From Ciona savignyi (lineage: Eukaryota > Chordata > Ascidiacea > Phlebobranchia > Cionidae): a stretch of DNA of 64,000 nucleotides. The notes under the pieces were generated by a model. That model searched no databases. It saw only the letters and a program-made list of their open reading frames with translations, and had not been told where the DNA came from. The DNA is taken from assembly GCA_000149265.1 (NCBI GenBank), contig CH002614.1, forward strand, positions 566,396-630,395. Reading direction: 5' to 3'. Both the position numbers and the translations under genes were made by a program. This document shows positions 38,701-50,700 of this stretch, in pieces (position 1 is the stretch's first letter; every line of letters starts with the position of its first letter).

Positions 38701-41700
38701 TCAGAAATCGAGGAAAAATATGCTACACCTCTGCATTCCTATCATTATAAATATTTCGACGCATAGTATATCACAGCTGTATAAACAATAAACATATTTA
38801 TATTATTGGATTATATTATCGCATAGTGCCTATTCGTCTGGTTTTCAAAATCACCGTTTACTGCCATGTTGTGGTGCGTGCAAGGCTTCACAAGTGACTA
38901 TTCCACAGGATACATGTGATGCTGTCCAGGTCCCGTCAGATTGGCAGGTTCTGGTACTTGAGCCGTGCATATTGTAACCGATCTGAAAGTCAAAATACAA
39001 AGCAGGTACAGAACATGTTCCAGATGAGTTGATGATAGATACATACATCGCATAAGAAGAGGCATTGTGAGTCGAAGTTGTTGCTGTCTGTACATTTCAT
39101 CCGCCCTTGTCTTGGCACGGTGAGCTCCGGGCAAGTCACCACTGTCATGTCACGACTATTATTGAAAGGACGAACCACTTTATTTTAATTAAACTCACGA
39201 ACGCATGATCCGTCCAAACCCGTCCACGTGTGGTCGGCTCGGCAAGTTCGGACGCGACTGCCGATTAAATTGTAGCCCTCCTGTGAAAACAAGGTATGAA
39301 TGAAAACAACGTATAAGTTTACGACACATACCGTATTTTTCTAACTAATATTTCTAAAACCGTACTCCGGTAACTGGTCCTTAAATGCCTATGTAGATAT
39401 GCGCCAGACAATGATAATTTAGAAAAAAGGATAGGTGCACGTATGCTTAAAACTTTATTCTACCGGTAAATGTTAAAATTAAAGTGGTTTTACATGACAA
39501 AACAAAAACCGTCCAAACAATTTGGATAATAACAATATCATATAGGCCTATGTGGACCCAGAAGAAGGGCAATATAATATATTTAAAATCGGATGGATAC
39601 AAAAAAAACGATGAAAGGCCATTTTACTTACCCTACAAGAAAAAATACAATCCGATCGAAATTTATCAAAGTCGTTGCACGTCATTTGGCCGTTAGGCGG
39701 CGTTTGTAACTCCCCACACGTCACCAAGGAACACGAGACTCTAGCACCGGTCCATGATTGGTTACTCTGACAAGTTCTTGTTCCAGAACCAATGAGATCA
39801 TATCCGTTCTAATTATAATGAAACATCTTTTATTTCTTAACTTCGGGTGCAATTTTTTGTTTTTTTTCAAAAACTGCTTAGCTAACAGCGCACAATCGTA
39901 TTAAAAAATGTCGATCAAACGTTAATCTAATTGCCTTACTTCGCAAGTAAAAGTACAGGTAGATTGGTGAATGTTTCCTTGGCTACACGCAACCGATCCA
40001 TGAGATGGCGCTAGCAACTCGTCACACTTGATTTCTGAAAATCAAACAATCTATGTAATCATCTATCTAATCAACATCAGCCTTGTTATATATAAAAGCA
40101 TACAAGGTTTGGTGAAAATGACGAAAAACGCGCGAACTTTATTTATTGTCAGACGGACTTACGTTTGCAAGCCACCAGGCCACCAGTCCAGGTTTTATCC
40201 AGTTGACATTCCCGTTCTGCGGTTCCTTTCAATTCATATCCTTCCTGATGAAATCAAACAGCAAGTTTACCACTGCGTGCTTTCTCGTACTAGTTTACTT
40301 ACGTCACACGAAAATCTGCAAGTTGAATCGAAGTATTCAGCGTCAGAACATGACATCAAACCGTTGGATGGCTCGGACAAGATCGGACATTCGATTCCTG
40401 GGCAAAAACTTGTGTTAAGAGCGTTTATGTGCCCGAGAGGCTAATGCAGAAACATACAAAGACAACATAGAAAAACAGTTTAAACTGCAGATCCACTCGA
40501 GGTCAAAGAGACCGACAAAGGCCTTAAACATTAAATTATTTGCGTAACCTCGTTTGTCAATTGCCAAGACCATAAAAACTAAAATTCTCTAAACTCCTAA
40601 ATACTGATGATTGACAACCACTGGGTCCGCAATACAAGTGTCTAACAAGCTATCCATACAGAGAAGAAAATCATATTTATTTTTATTTAACAAAACTTGT
40701 GTATATACTAACTGCTGGAAATGGGTGCGGGGTGACTTCCTCCGTTCTCGTCGCATTCTATGACTGTGGCACCAGATAGCTCATAACCGAGTTGCGGTTT
40801 GAATGTGCAAATTGAACCGAACCTATTCCCGTTCGTGCACGTCATCGTGGCATGCTGGTCAGCATTTAGTAGCTCGCATCGCATAACTAAGTGGTAAAAT
40901 AAGGTAATTAAAAACTCAACTTCTTGCATGTTAGCTTGCCGGAGATCAGTTTTGATAAAAAATAACCATCTTTTTTCTATATGCAAATCACACAGACCAC
41001 AGTCAATGCGACCAAACAATAAGCTTACTTTGACAGGATGCTTCTTTCCCGCTCCATACATAATTTGCCTGGCATGAGCGCGTTGCCTCGCCGGAATAAA
41101 GGAAATATCCAATCTGATAAAATATGCAAATTGAAGCTTATCAAATGGTTCATAACTGGTAATTTGGCCATACAGTTTAAATCTATGTTAAGTGAAATGA
41201 CATGCTCTGCCATGTGGCCACTTACGTTGCATACTGTGGTACACCGCGAGTCGTACTCGTTATCGTTGGTACAAGTGATGCTTCCATGCAGTGGCTGGTC
41301 GAGAACTGGACACGTGATACGTAGACACGTGGTCTCCACTCCACTCCACCCACCGTCGCTTTGACAGCTCCGGGCCCGACTGCCAGTCATATAGTAGCCG
41401 ACCTGTCAGAAAGATTATTTCTCTTGTGTTCGGTATACAAATTGACCTTTGCAGTGTGGTGTATTAAAAATCGTAAACCTCATAGTTGTTTTAAAGAAAA
41501 CTTACGTTGCAGCTGAAAAAGCAAGTGGTTCCGAATCCATCAACCTGAGCCTCGTCTTCATCCAACTGATCCCTCTCGCCGCATCTCACAGTCCCATGCT
41601 CCGGTGGAACGACGGCATCACACCGCACCACTGCAGTGGAGAACAACTTATACAATTGTTGGGGAAACCTGAATAAAAATTGCAAAAATGAAAAAGTGTA

Positions 41701-44700
41701 CTCACAGACACAACTAGTTTCCTCTCCGGTCCACTGTCGATTAGCTTGGCAATGTCTTTCTGAGGAACCACGCATTTCGTAACCCACGTTGCATTGATAC
41801 TGGCAAATAGAACCGTACTTATCCATATTTGAACATCGACCGCCGCCGTTCACGGGTGTGGCTAACGCACGACATTTCACCACTGCAATATACAAGAAAG
41901 TTTTATTCTGTTGTTTGGGAGAAAGTTTTTGACGCCTTCATTAACCAATAACGAATATTATCTGAGAATAGAAAGATTTTCTTAAACATTTCTCGTATAT
42001 TCTTAGATTCTTATATCAACAATTTGTAGAGCTGGGTAAGGCTTTTTCATAAAAAAAGTTGCATGGTAAAATTACGCACTGCGACATGACGGCTGTGAGT
42101 TCGTCCAGCGTGCGTTTGCATCGCATCTTCGCTCATATCCGGTTACGGTGACGTCCACATTGAGCTCGAAGCCCGGGTTGCACGTGATGTGGCACACCGA
42201 ACCGTAGTTCGAGTCGTCGCTGCATTGCACATCACCGTTTAGAGGAGGCGTCGCAGGGAAACACTGTTTAACTAAAATAGAAGCAGTTTAGTCACGCTAT
42301 GTCCTAACCTCACGTATTGCCTTAAGGGCAGATTATATGCTTAAACTCTCTATGTATTTTAAGGATAAAATTTGTTACACTTTGGGAGTGTGTTAAAAGA
42401 GTAACGCGATCTTAATGGCGTCCCGCCAAAACATCACGGGAGCCAAATTGTCTTTTAGTGAATGTGTTCAACACAAGCAAGTTAAGTGTTGAATTTAGAG
42501 CACTTCTGCGTAAGAAAAATTCAAAATTGGCAATTGAGCGAATTAAAATAATGCAAGTAACATGAGAACGCTTTAAACATGGCAAAATTATATCACAAAA
42601 AACATGAATTTTAAACAAATTAATCGAAAATTCCCTTTGTCATTAATGACATATGAAGTTAGTTATGCACGATTCATAATGTCGCTATTTTCTTTCAACT
42701 AAGCGCTCATATTATCACAACTTTTTTAGTGGCTTTACTTTAAATATAACAATTCATAATTTAAATTTTGCTTCACAATCTAATACCATTTAACACAATT
42801 TAAAACTCACTGGTGCAGGTTGCGGCAATCCCATCGAATAAATGGTTTTCTTGACAGCGTCTGACCTTTGAACCCGATGTCAGCTGATAGCCGATGTCGC
42901 AATTGTACGAGCACTCGGAACCATAGTTGCTTTCATCGGTGCACGACACACTGCCATGATGAAACGACTCCACTTCTTCGCAAGTGATTTCTGTGGCAAA
43001 GCGGTCGTATTTAGAACACTTTTAAAGAGCACTGGTAATAATGATGTATTGTCCTGCTACAGAGTTACAGTGCTTGTTTGCGGACCTCCGAGACTTAGCA
43101 CCAGTAAATAGCGTTGAGTGTAAGCTGTCCATACCCACTGAGAGATCTTGTCGATACTGACTTATATTAGCTACACCTGGGCAGTATAGTACAAGATCCA
43201 CAGTGCATCGGGACGCCTCGGTAACGTTATAGAAACTTAATAAACCTCAGCTCTGTTTTCGTTTGAAGCCAATTAAACGCAAATAAATACAGTCGTCTAC
43301 TGACTCAGAAATAATATATAATTAACAACGTTTTCTGGCAAGGCGCTATTATTTTCTGGTTAGCTGTATAGAGCATATTTATATTTTATTTTACTCCTGA
43401 ACCTGCTACAACCTGGCCTGAAGAATAAATACACTGCACAATATGCGTTAGTTTTGTTAAAGCGAACCAACATTGTTGACGTGGCAAATTTGGTTAAAAA
43501 AGCGAAAAAAGGAAGAAAATATTCCGCTTTCTCGTCACGTCTCATCAGGTTTGCGGTGCGTTGTCTGTGTCTCATAAAAGGATTACTGCAGTGCTTACCA
43601 GGTAGATTTTACATGGAGGGACACCGTATTTATTTGATCTGTTAGTTTTCCAGGCACACGAGTGTTAAATTGAATTAAAACCGCAGAATAATAGAACCTT
43701 TGACACTGGAAAATCGGTTTTTTAACTGCACACGCGCTTTTAAACGTATAATGCAAGGCGTGGTTATTATGCTAAACAAGTAAAGTTTGCATTCATAGTT
43801 TCATGGGTCATTACTCCACGCTCTGTTGGAGCATAAATACTGGGAGCCGTTAGATTACACAGTGTTTCCATGAGAAGGGTAAACGGATTTTAGGTTGAGC
43901 TGGGAAATTCAAACTACATATTGTGTAGGCCTATTCCATTTGGTTTACAGCGTTTACCTATTAGATCTGAAACTTGAACAAAATTGTAGAAAAGACAGTT
44001 GTGTAGGTAAATACAAAACTAAATAAAATTTTAAATTAACCCAGCGAATTTGACATGCTTTTTTGTTGCAAGATTCGAAGCCTTAAAGTTCATATTCCGG
44101 TCGAAACCTTATAACATTGGATGTTCTAACTCCGGTCACTGGAGTTAGACAAAACCCGCCGAAAGAAATGAACCCGCGGGCATACCGCCGCATTTGGGAG
44201 AAAGCTTCCAATCGAAATGGTAATGTGTTTACTGGAAATTTTGCTATCTTCTGATCCTCGTCTTCATGACGAAGCCAAGCCACGTTTGGTTGCGCAAAAA
44301 CAAGCGCGCGCGTGGAACTCATGCACACACCACGGTTCAGTGAACTTAGTGCAAATAGTTTGATTTACACACAAAAAATTAAACTGACTCACACTATTGC
44401 GCACACGCACGCCATGACCATGAAAGGAAGGCGGTGTTATCTCTTTCGTACCCTACGATCCTTTGACGTAATAGGCAAACGCTAGAGGCGAACGAAAATT
44501 CGAATAACACATTCCTGTGGTACCCGTTTTCTGTCAGTGCGCGTAGGAGTGTTTTCATTTGGTAATTCAGGCGTAACCCAATTAGTAGCAAGCGTCGGAA
44601 AAGATGCAAATGCCGACTACTTTGACTGTCTAAGTATAGCTTATTTTGTTGCTCGAACTCAGTTGGCCTTTCTCGGAAATCATGTCCTCGCAGCAGACAG

Positions 44701-47700
44701 ATTTATCAGCGCAGTTCCAGACACCCAGTAATTAAACCTAACCGTTACTTTATAAGCAAGCATCATTCAGCCCGAATTCTAACTGATCCTAACTAATGAT
44801 CATATATTACTGCTTATCCTAAGGTAGCAATTGGCTACGGTTACTAAAAAACATCAATCATATATTTAAAAAAACGTATTTATACACAAACGTTAAGTTT
44901 TAAATGTAGTTATTGTATGTTACAGCCGTCAAAAATCATAACACTTCGAGCGCTGACTGCTGCCTTTCTGGAATAAATTCTTACTTTAATCATCTGGAAT
45001 GCATGAGTCAGATGGTGAGCAAACATCACCAATGTAATACTGTCTTTCTCAACTTTTTTTTTAATCGGCTCAAGGCTAGCTATTATACTGGCTTCCTATG
45101 TGCTTTTAAAAACCTCATCTGCCAGACTAGGCGGCGCTGTAGACATATTTATTAATATTACAGCAGTCACCCACATGCGTGTAAAATGATTATGATTGCT
45201 GCATTGCTTTCTACTATAGAGTTTATTTAAATCATATGTTATTACGATCTGTTTAATATATGTAAAGCTCTAATGCGCAAAAAATTATTTAGCTTACTTG
45301 AGCAGTATCCTAGGCTGCCTTTCCATCGCCCCGCAGCGCCGCAAGTGATTAAATTCGTCCCTTTCACTTCATAGCCAAGAAGGCAGCTGAGCGAACAAGT
45401 CGACCTGAAATTCCGTTCGGCCGTGCATTCAATTTGGCTGTCCGGGATCGGCTCGACGTCAGGACACGTGACGACTGGTAAAACGAACAATCGTAAAGGG
45501 CGATAAATAAAATGCAATATGTTTGTTTCTCACGGTTTAACTTACTGGTATTACTGGTTAGAAACCGGTGAAAACCATGTCTTGGTCTCCAATACTAAAT
45601 TCTAATGCTTACTTGTACACTCTGGAGAGTCTTCTGTCCAATCGGCAGGTGAACTGCTTCCTCTACAAACGGTTCTGTCCGCACCGTTCAAATTATAACC
45701 GTGGTCGCATCTGAAACTGCAATCGCTGCCAAACCAATTACCATCGGTACATTCTCGTGTCACGTGATCGTGCAGATCAGGCTCGTCACAGCTTATGCCT
45801 AAAAAGTAACATTTGAAAGGTGTTTTCTGTCTTAATATTAGTATTCACACCCACGCGTCAGGTGGCGTGGTTCCAATTGCTTCACGTGAGATTACACAAC
45901 GGCCTAATGATTAGTACGGTTGTGTGGCCAAATGGTTAACGCGACCGATAAATATATAGAGTTTTATACAAAAAAGGCCCTAGTGACGAGCACATCATGG
46001 GTTCGAAACTTGGCTCGGTAAAAAACGGCCCAATGGTAAACACGACCGATACATATAGACTTATATAGAAAAAACGGTCTTAGTAACAAACCCATCTTGG
46101 GTTCGAAACTGAGCACATCGTAAAAAAAGTGTGAAAACGTGAATATGTGAGGACGGTCGTGTGGCCGAATGGTTACCGCGTCCGATACGTATACCGACTT
46201 CCATTTAAAAAAAACGATCTTTTCAACGATATACCATTATTGGTTAGAAACTAAGCCCGGTTAAAAAAAAGTATATAAAAAGTGTTAATGTATGGTTTAT
46301 TATTAATATTCATTAAACACTCCCTTACGTTCGCAAAGTGGCAACGACCCTTCTCTGGCAAAACTCCACGTCCCTCTACCGCCACAGACCGCGTACGACG
46401 AGCCGAGCAGTTCGAAACCGGACTGACAAGAAAAATCGCATTTGGAACCGAAGTTTTTCGAGTGTGAGCAAGCCACTGAACCATGTTCCAAGACCAAGCG
46501 GTTCGGGCACACGATCTCTGAAAATAGGAAACCAGCCTTAAACAGCATAGTTAGACTTATGGGTGTTATTTATATAATCGTACTTGTGTAGGCCTAATTA
46601 GTGTGATTTGTTAAACTTTATTCGTTTCGTTAGGGTTTAAAAAATAAGGCAGTTGAACGACATAAACCGGGTGGGGTATCTGATAGTTCATTGCAATTAA
46701 GACCTCTGTTTAGTTTGTACTCACGTGAGCAAGTCGGAAAAGCCACCGACCATTCCCCGGAACCCTCACATACTGACCGTCGTGGGCCACTCATTTCATA
46801 CCCCAGGTCGCATTCAAAGGTGCAATGCGAATCGAATGAATTGTCTTCCGAGCATCTCATAGTGCCATGGTCGGGAGGCCCCGGACTTCGACAGGTAATA
46901 CCTATAATTACAAAAAAATGCTTGTAAAGTTGATAAATGTATTGCGATTAGTTTCATGTTAAACACCGTGACATGATGCAAACAAGAATACTAGATTCAA
47001 GTGTATTAACCCACCTTCGCAATAAGCATCGTTGGATGACCAACTGCTGTCGGGATTGCATCTTGGACTTGAATCGCCAACTATTCTGAAGCCTGATTCG
47101 CAAATCAACCGACATACGCTGTTTATGACGTTCTCGTTGCTGCACTCAAATGCGCCGTTTGGTGGCGGTTCCAGTACAGGGCATACCGCCGCTAAAGGGC
47201 AATACAGATCAAATTAAAGCAAACTGTTTGTGACAAGATTATAGGAGTATGGTCGTATCGCCGAATGGTTGACGTAATTGATACATATACCAAATCACAT
47301 ACAAAACGGTCTTAAGGACGAACTCATTATGGTTTCGTAATTTTGCCCGGTAAAAATGTCTTAAATACAATACCTGTATGTTCTGTCATAGACTACGTAT
47401 TGTGTTTAATAACGGGACTAATTACCTATATACTATGTATAACAATAGTACACAAATCCTACCTATATGTGTGTGTTTGTAACTGTAAGTTCTATCATAC
47501 AACTAACAAAAGCAATAACATACCAATCTGCTTGGTATCAATACTTACGAATGCATGCTGGGTCCTGTCTATCCCATATTCCACCAGCAAGACAAGTTCG
47601 CTCGCCACTTCCTTCCTCGTTTAATTTGTACAGTGGCGCGTTGCAAGTGAACACGCAACTTGTACCTTTTATAAACACTGTCTGATCACATCTGACCGAC

Positions 47701-50700
47701 CCGTGTTCAGGTGTTTCAAACTCCCGGCACACAGCTGTAAGGGAGGTGGGTAAATATAACAAACACACGAATGAATATAACACACACAACAACAATTGAA
47801 CGTTTGTTTGCTTGTATTAAGTACACAAATATGCCAGTATTAATATCGTATTAAAATATAAGCGTCTCTTCGATTTGGTGCGACTGTGGTAAAGATCACT
47901 TCTGTAAACTTGAACCTCTTGATTAGAAATGCGTTCTTTACGACGATTTACTGACACAGCTATACCTTTAACGATACTCACCAACGGATTTGCATGTTTC
48001 TTTGAGCAAAATGTTTTTAATATCTTTGATGTCATCAAAGTTTTCAACAGAAAAGACGTGGTCATTGGCAGGCACTGACGCGATGTCGTCCAACTCAGAC
48101 CTGAAAATTGCCAATGTAGAAATCTCAATTTCAGTCCACCTCGGTTAGTGTATAACATATTTGAATTGCAGAGTTTAGTATGTTATTTATGCTATATGGA
48201 GCCAAGTCTCGGAGAATTGTCATGCTAAACGGTTGATTATAATATTTGATTTTTGTATCCTTGTGATGGTTTGTAAGGCCTTTGTTGAATAATTAATGTA
48301 TGAGTCCTTGTACAAAAATAACAAGACACGAATCTCTAATTAAATTAGGATCGTTCATCCACAACCGCAAAATCAGGGTGTTTTGGGGATTTTAATGCTG
48401 TAAAGACAGATTTGCAATCAGGTAACAAAAAGTTTAATTTAAATGAACAATCCAAGATATAACTTGATACGATTAATATCCCAATGAACTTTTATTTTAC
48501 TGGCCCAAACCGGTTCGTACAAAGGTGCGTTTACTGGATTTAGTTTCGAACCCATAATAGGCTTGTCACTAGAAACGTTTTCATGTGAACGGTATGTGTA
48601 TCAGTCGTCTTCCCCATTCGGTCACACGACTGAAATCCAGATCTACCTGAGCGCAGCAGCGACACCAATCGAGAAAACTTCGACACCGATTTCTTTTAGT
48701 CTTCTCGCAGGTTCAGTCACGTCATCCAAGATAGATTCTCCATCGGTAATAATAATGGCCGTCTTCAATATTCCTGTACAAATAAATCCCATTAACACAA
48801 CTAAGTGTAATTATTAATTTTAAATCCTTTATAAACTGGTAGGGAAGTTAGTGCCATTACGTATGGTTGGCCTTTATGGATATATTTGTGCCCAACTCAT
48901 GGATAGTGGCGTTACAGTTCATTCGGCTGCTGAAAACTGTCGAATATTTTGAATATTTTGATCGGTTTATTTGACACATTCCTTCATTTTAAGTGTCTCG
49001 TGATCGGGATTGCATTAATTTCGACTGCCGTGTAGTTGGTTATCTGTTTATTGTGGTGATGGAGAACTACAATGCCTAATTGGATTTATAAACCAGTGTG
49101 GTTTAGTCGGATTAGTAAATTTTGTATTGACTCTGTAGACTATCTCTGTTTCCATCACACTTTCAAGCAAGATGTAATTTGTTAAAGAATGTTAATCTAA
49201 GGTTCACGGTTAAGCTATCACTCGTCTATACGTAGTACACGCACGATTTCTCTAAAACTATATATTACTGTTTATACTTTTAACTGCATCATCTATTTAT
49301 GTTCTATTTATAACCGCAGTTTAAAAGTCTTATAGTAATAATACCCCTAAATAAATACCTTTGCGAATTTCATACAGTACAAATACCCCTAAATAAATAC
49401 CTTTGCGAATTTCATACAGTACAAATACCCCTAAATAAATACCTTTGCGAATTTCATACAGTACAAATACCCCTAAATAAATACCTTTGCGAGTGCCGCT
49501 TTCTGCCGTAAACAGATTCTCTCGGATGTAATCTAAAGCTCCTCCGGTAGCGGTGTTACCTCCTTTGTACTTCACTTGGTTGATGGCACGTACCAAGTCG
49601 TCATTAGTGACGTGATCGTTCAAGTTAAACTCTGTCCTGCAATCGTTAGCATAACACTGCGTGTAAGTGGATATATGCTTTTAAAGAAGATTAAATGACC
49701 TAACTCCAATGATAAGAGATAGGATTAGCAAAGGATTAGCTGTCAGCCTAATGATTGCTATTTTTCGAATCGTTGAAAGACACTTTTTAAGCTTTATTGC
49801 ATTTTACCAATGCACCTAGCATGTATAATGCAGTTTTTCCGAGATGAAAAAAATATACGATGTAATGTACTCAATGGGTAAGATATAAAATATTACTAAT
49901 GGGTATCAGGTTTTTTATAAAAGAACAATTTGTAAATTATGGCGAATCTGAAAGCTGTAAATTTGAAGATTCGGACAAACACGCGATGAAACTCTGATAA
50001 AGTCATTTGCGATTGTATCCAAGAGTAGTTTGATAATTTTTATCCCACAGTATCTCTAAAAAGTGTTAATTAGTATGTGTATGGTGTCACATGGACATCA
50101 GATAACAGACTTAGAAGTAAACAGACAATCAAAATATTAAATGGATTTGTTAAAGTGACCTGTTTAGCCCAAAACCACGGTGGCAAGCGGCATACCTTCG
50201 AAGCTATTTTGACAGGGGGATTACAAGTTGGAAGAAACTCGAGTGTTTTTGTAGTTTCCGAGTTGAACGGGCCGTGTGATTATGGTTCGTCTTATGTATC
50301 GGTTTTACTTTTGTGTTTTTTCTATGCTCAGATGTTTTGTTCGCTTAAAATTGGCTTAAAGTAATTGACTGACCGGGTTAAAATTGTAAGTAGACTGATT
50401 GAAAGATTTTTTTAGATATAATATGTCCATAAAGGTTTAATTTCGATGCCTTATTCGGTATTTGTTATTTTTATATGATTACGATGACCGATTTTACCGG
50501 CCTGGGTGAGCATGAAATAAAAGACGGATAAAAGGCGAAGTCACCCATTGTCAGCAATATTGCTTTCCACGCCAGCGATACAGGTGACGTCAGAAATAAA
50601 TACGTCACCACCTATATTTTACCAATAAAACAAGTTTGCATGGGGTCTAAAAAGCTATATATTGATATAATAAAGATGTGGAAACACCTATATGTTGATG

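Larger units (their letters stand above)
32661..40397 (-). other. CCP/sushi domains 13-32, split-exon higher-order array
   Basis: Twenty six-cysteine CCPs use exons that cut across domains. Design A: two half exons (CCP-13, 22, 25, 28). Design X: half, second half plus next first half, half (14-15, 18-19, 29-30). Design Y: half, second half plus first quarter ending near NGR, remainder (16-17, 20-21, 23-24, 26-27, 31-32). The intra-domain intron follows cysteine 4 (CD or CN) in phase 0; the Y intron is phase 2. Corresponding exons are recognisably alike, for example [15 protein letters not shown] in 18 and [15 protein letters not shown] in 29. Approximate unit borders (5' to 3'): 40397, 40035, 39143, 38138, 37208, 36392, 36093, 35203, 34693, 34030, 33722, 33185. 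Confidence 0.88.
41706..47734 (-). other. CCP/sushi domains 1-9, one exon each
   Basis: Nine single-exon modules, each about 174-192 nt and phase 1 at both ends: 47549-47734, 47015-47191, 46725-46901, 46329-46517, 45613-45798, 45298-45474, 42811-42990, 42080-42271, 41706-41882. Each has six cysteines in the selectin-type CCP layout, for example [28 protein letters not shown] and a tryptophan before the last cysteine. Domain 1 directly follows VWA-1. Confidence 0.9.

Noticed and set aside
49325-49494. In-frame protein repeat as a normal part of the VWA exon
   Set aside because: The expected VWA sequence continues from the first donor ([15 protein letters not shown]), so the repeats are most simply intronic; their use as alternative coding sequence is listed only as a hypothesis.
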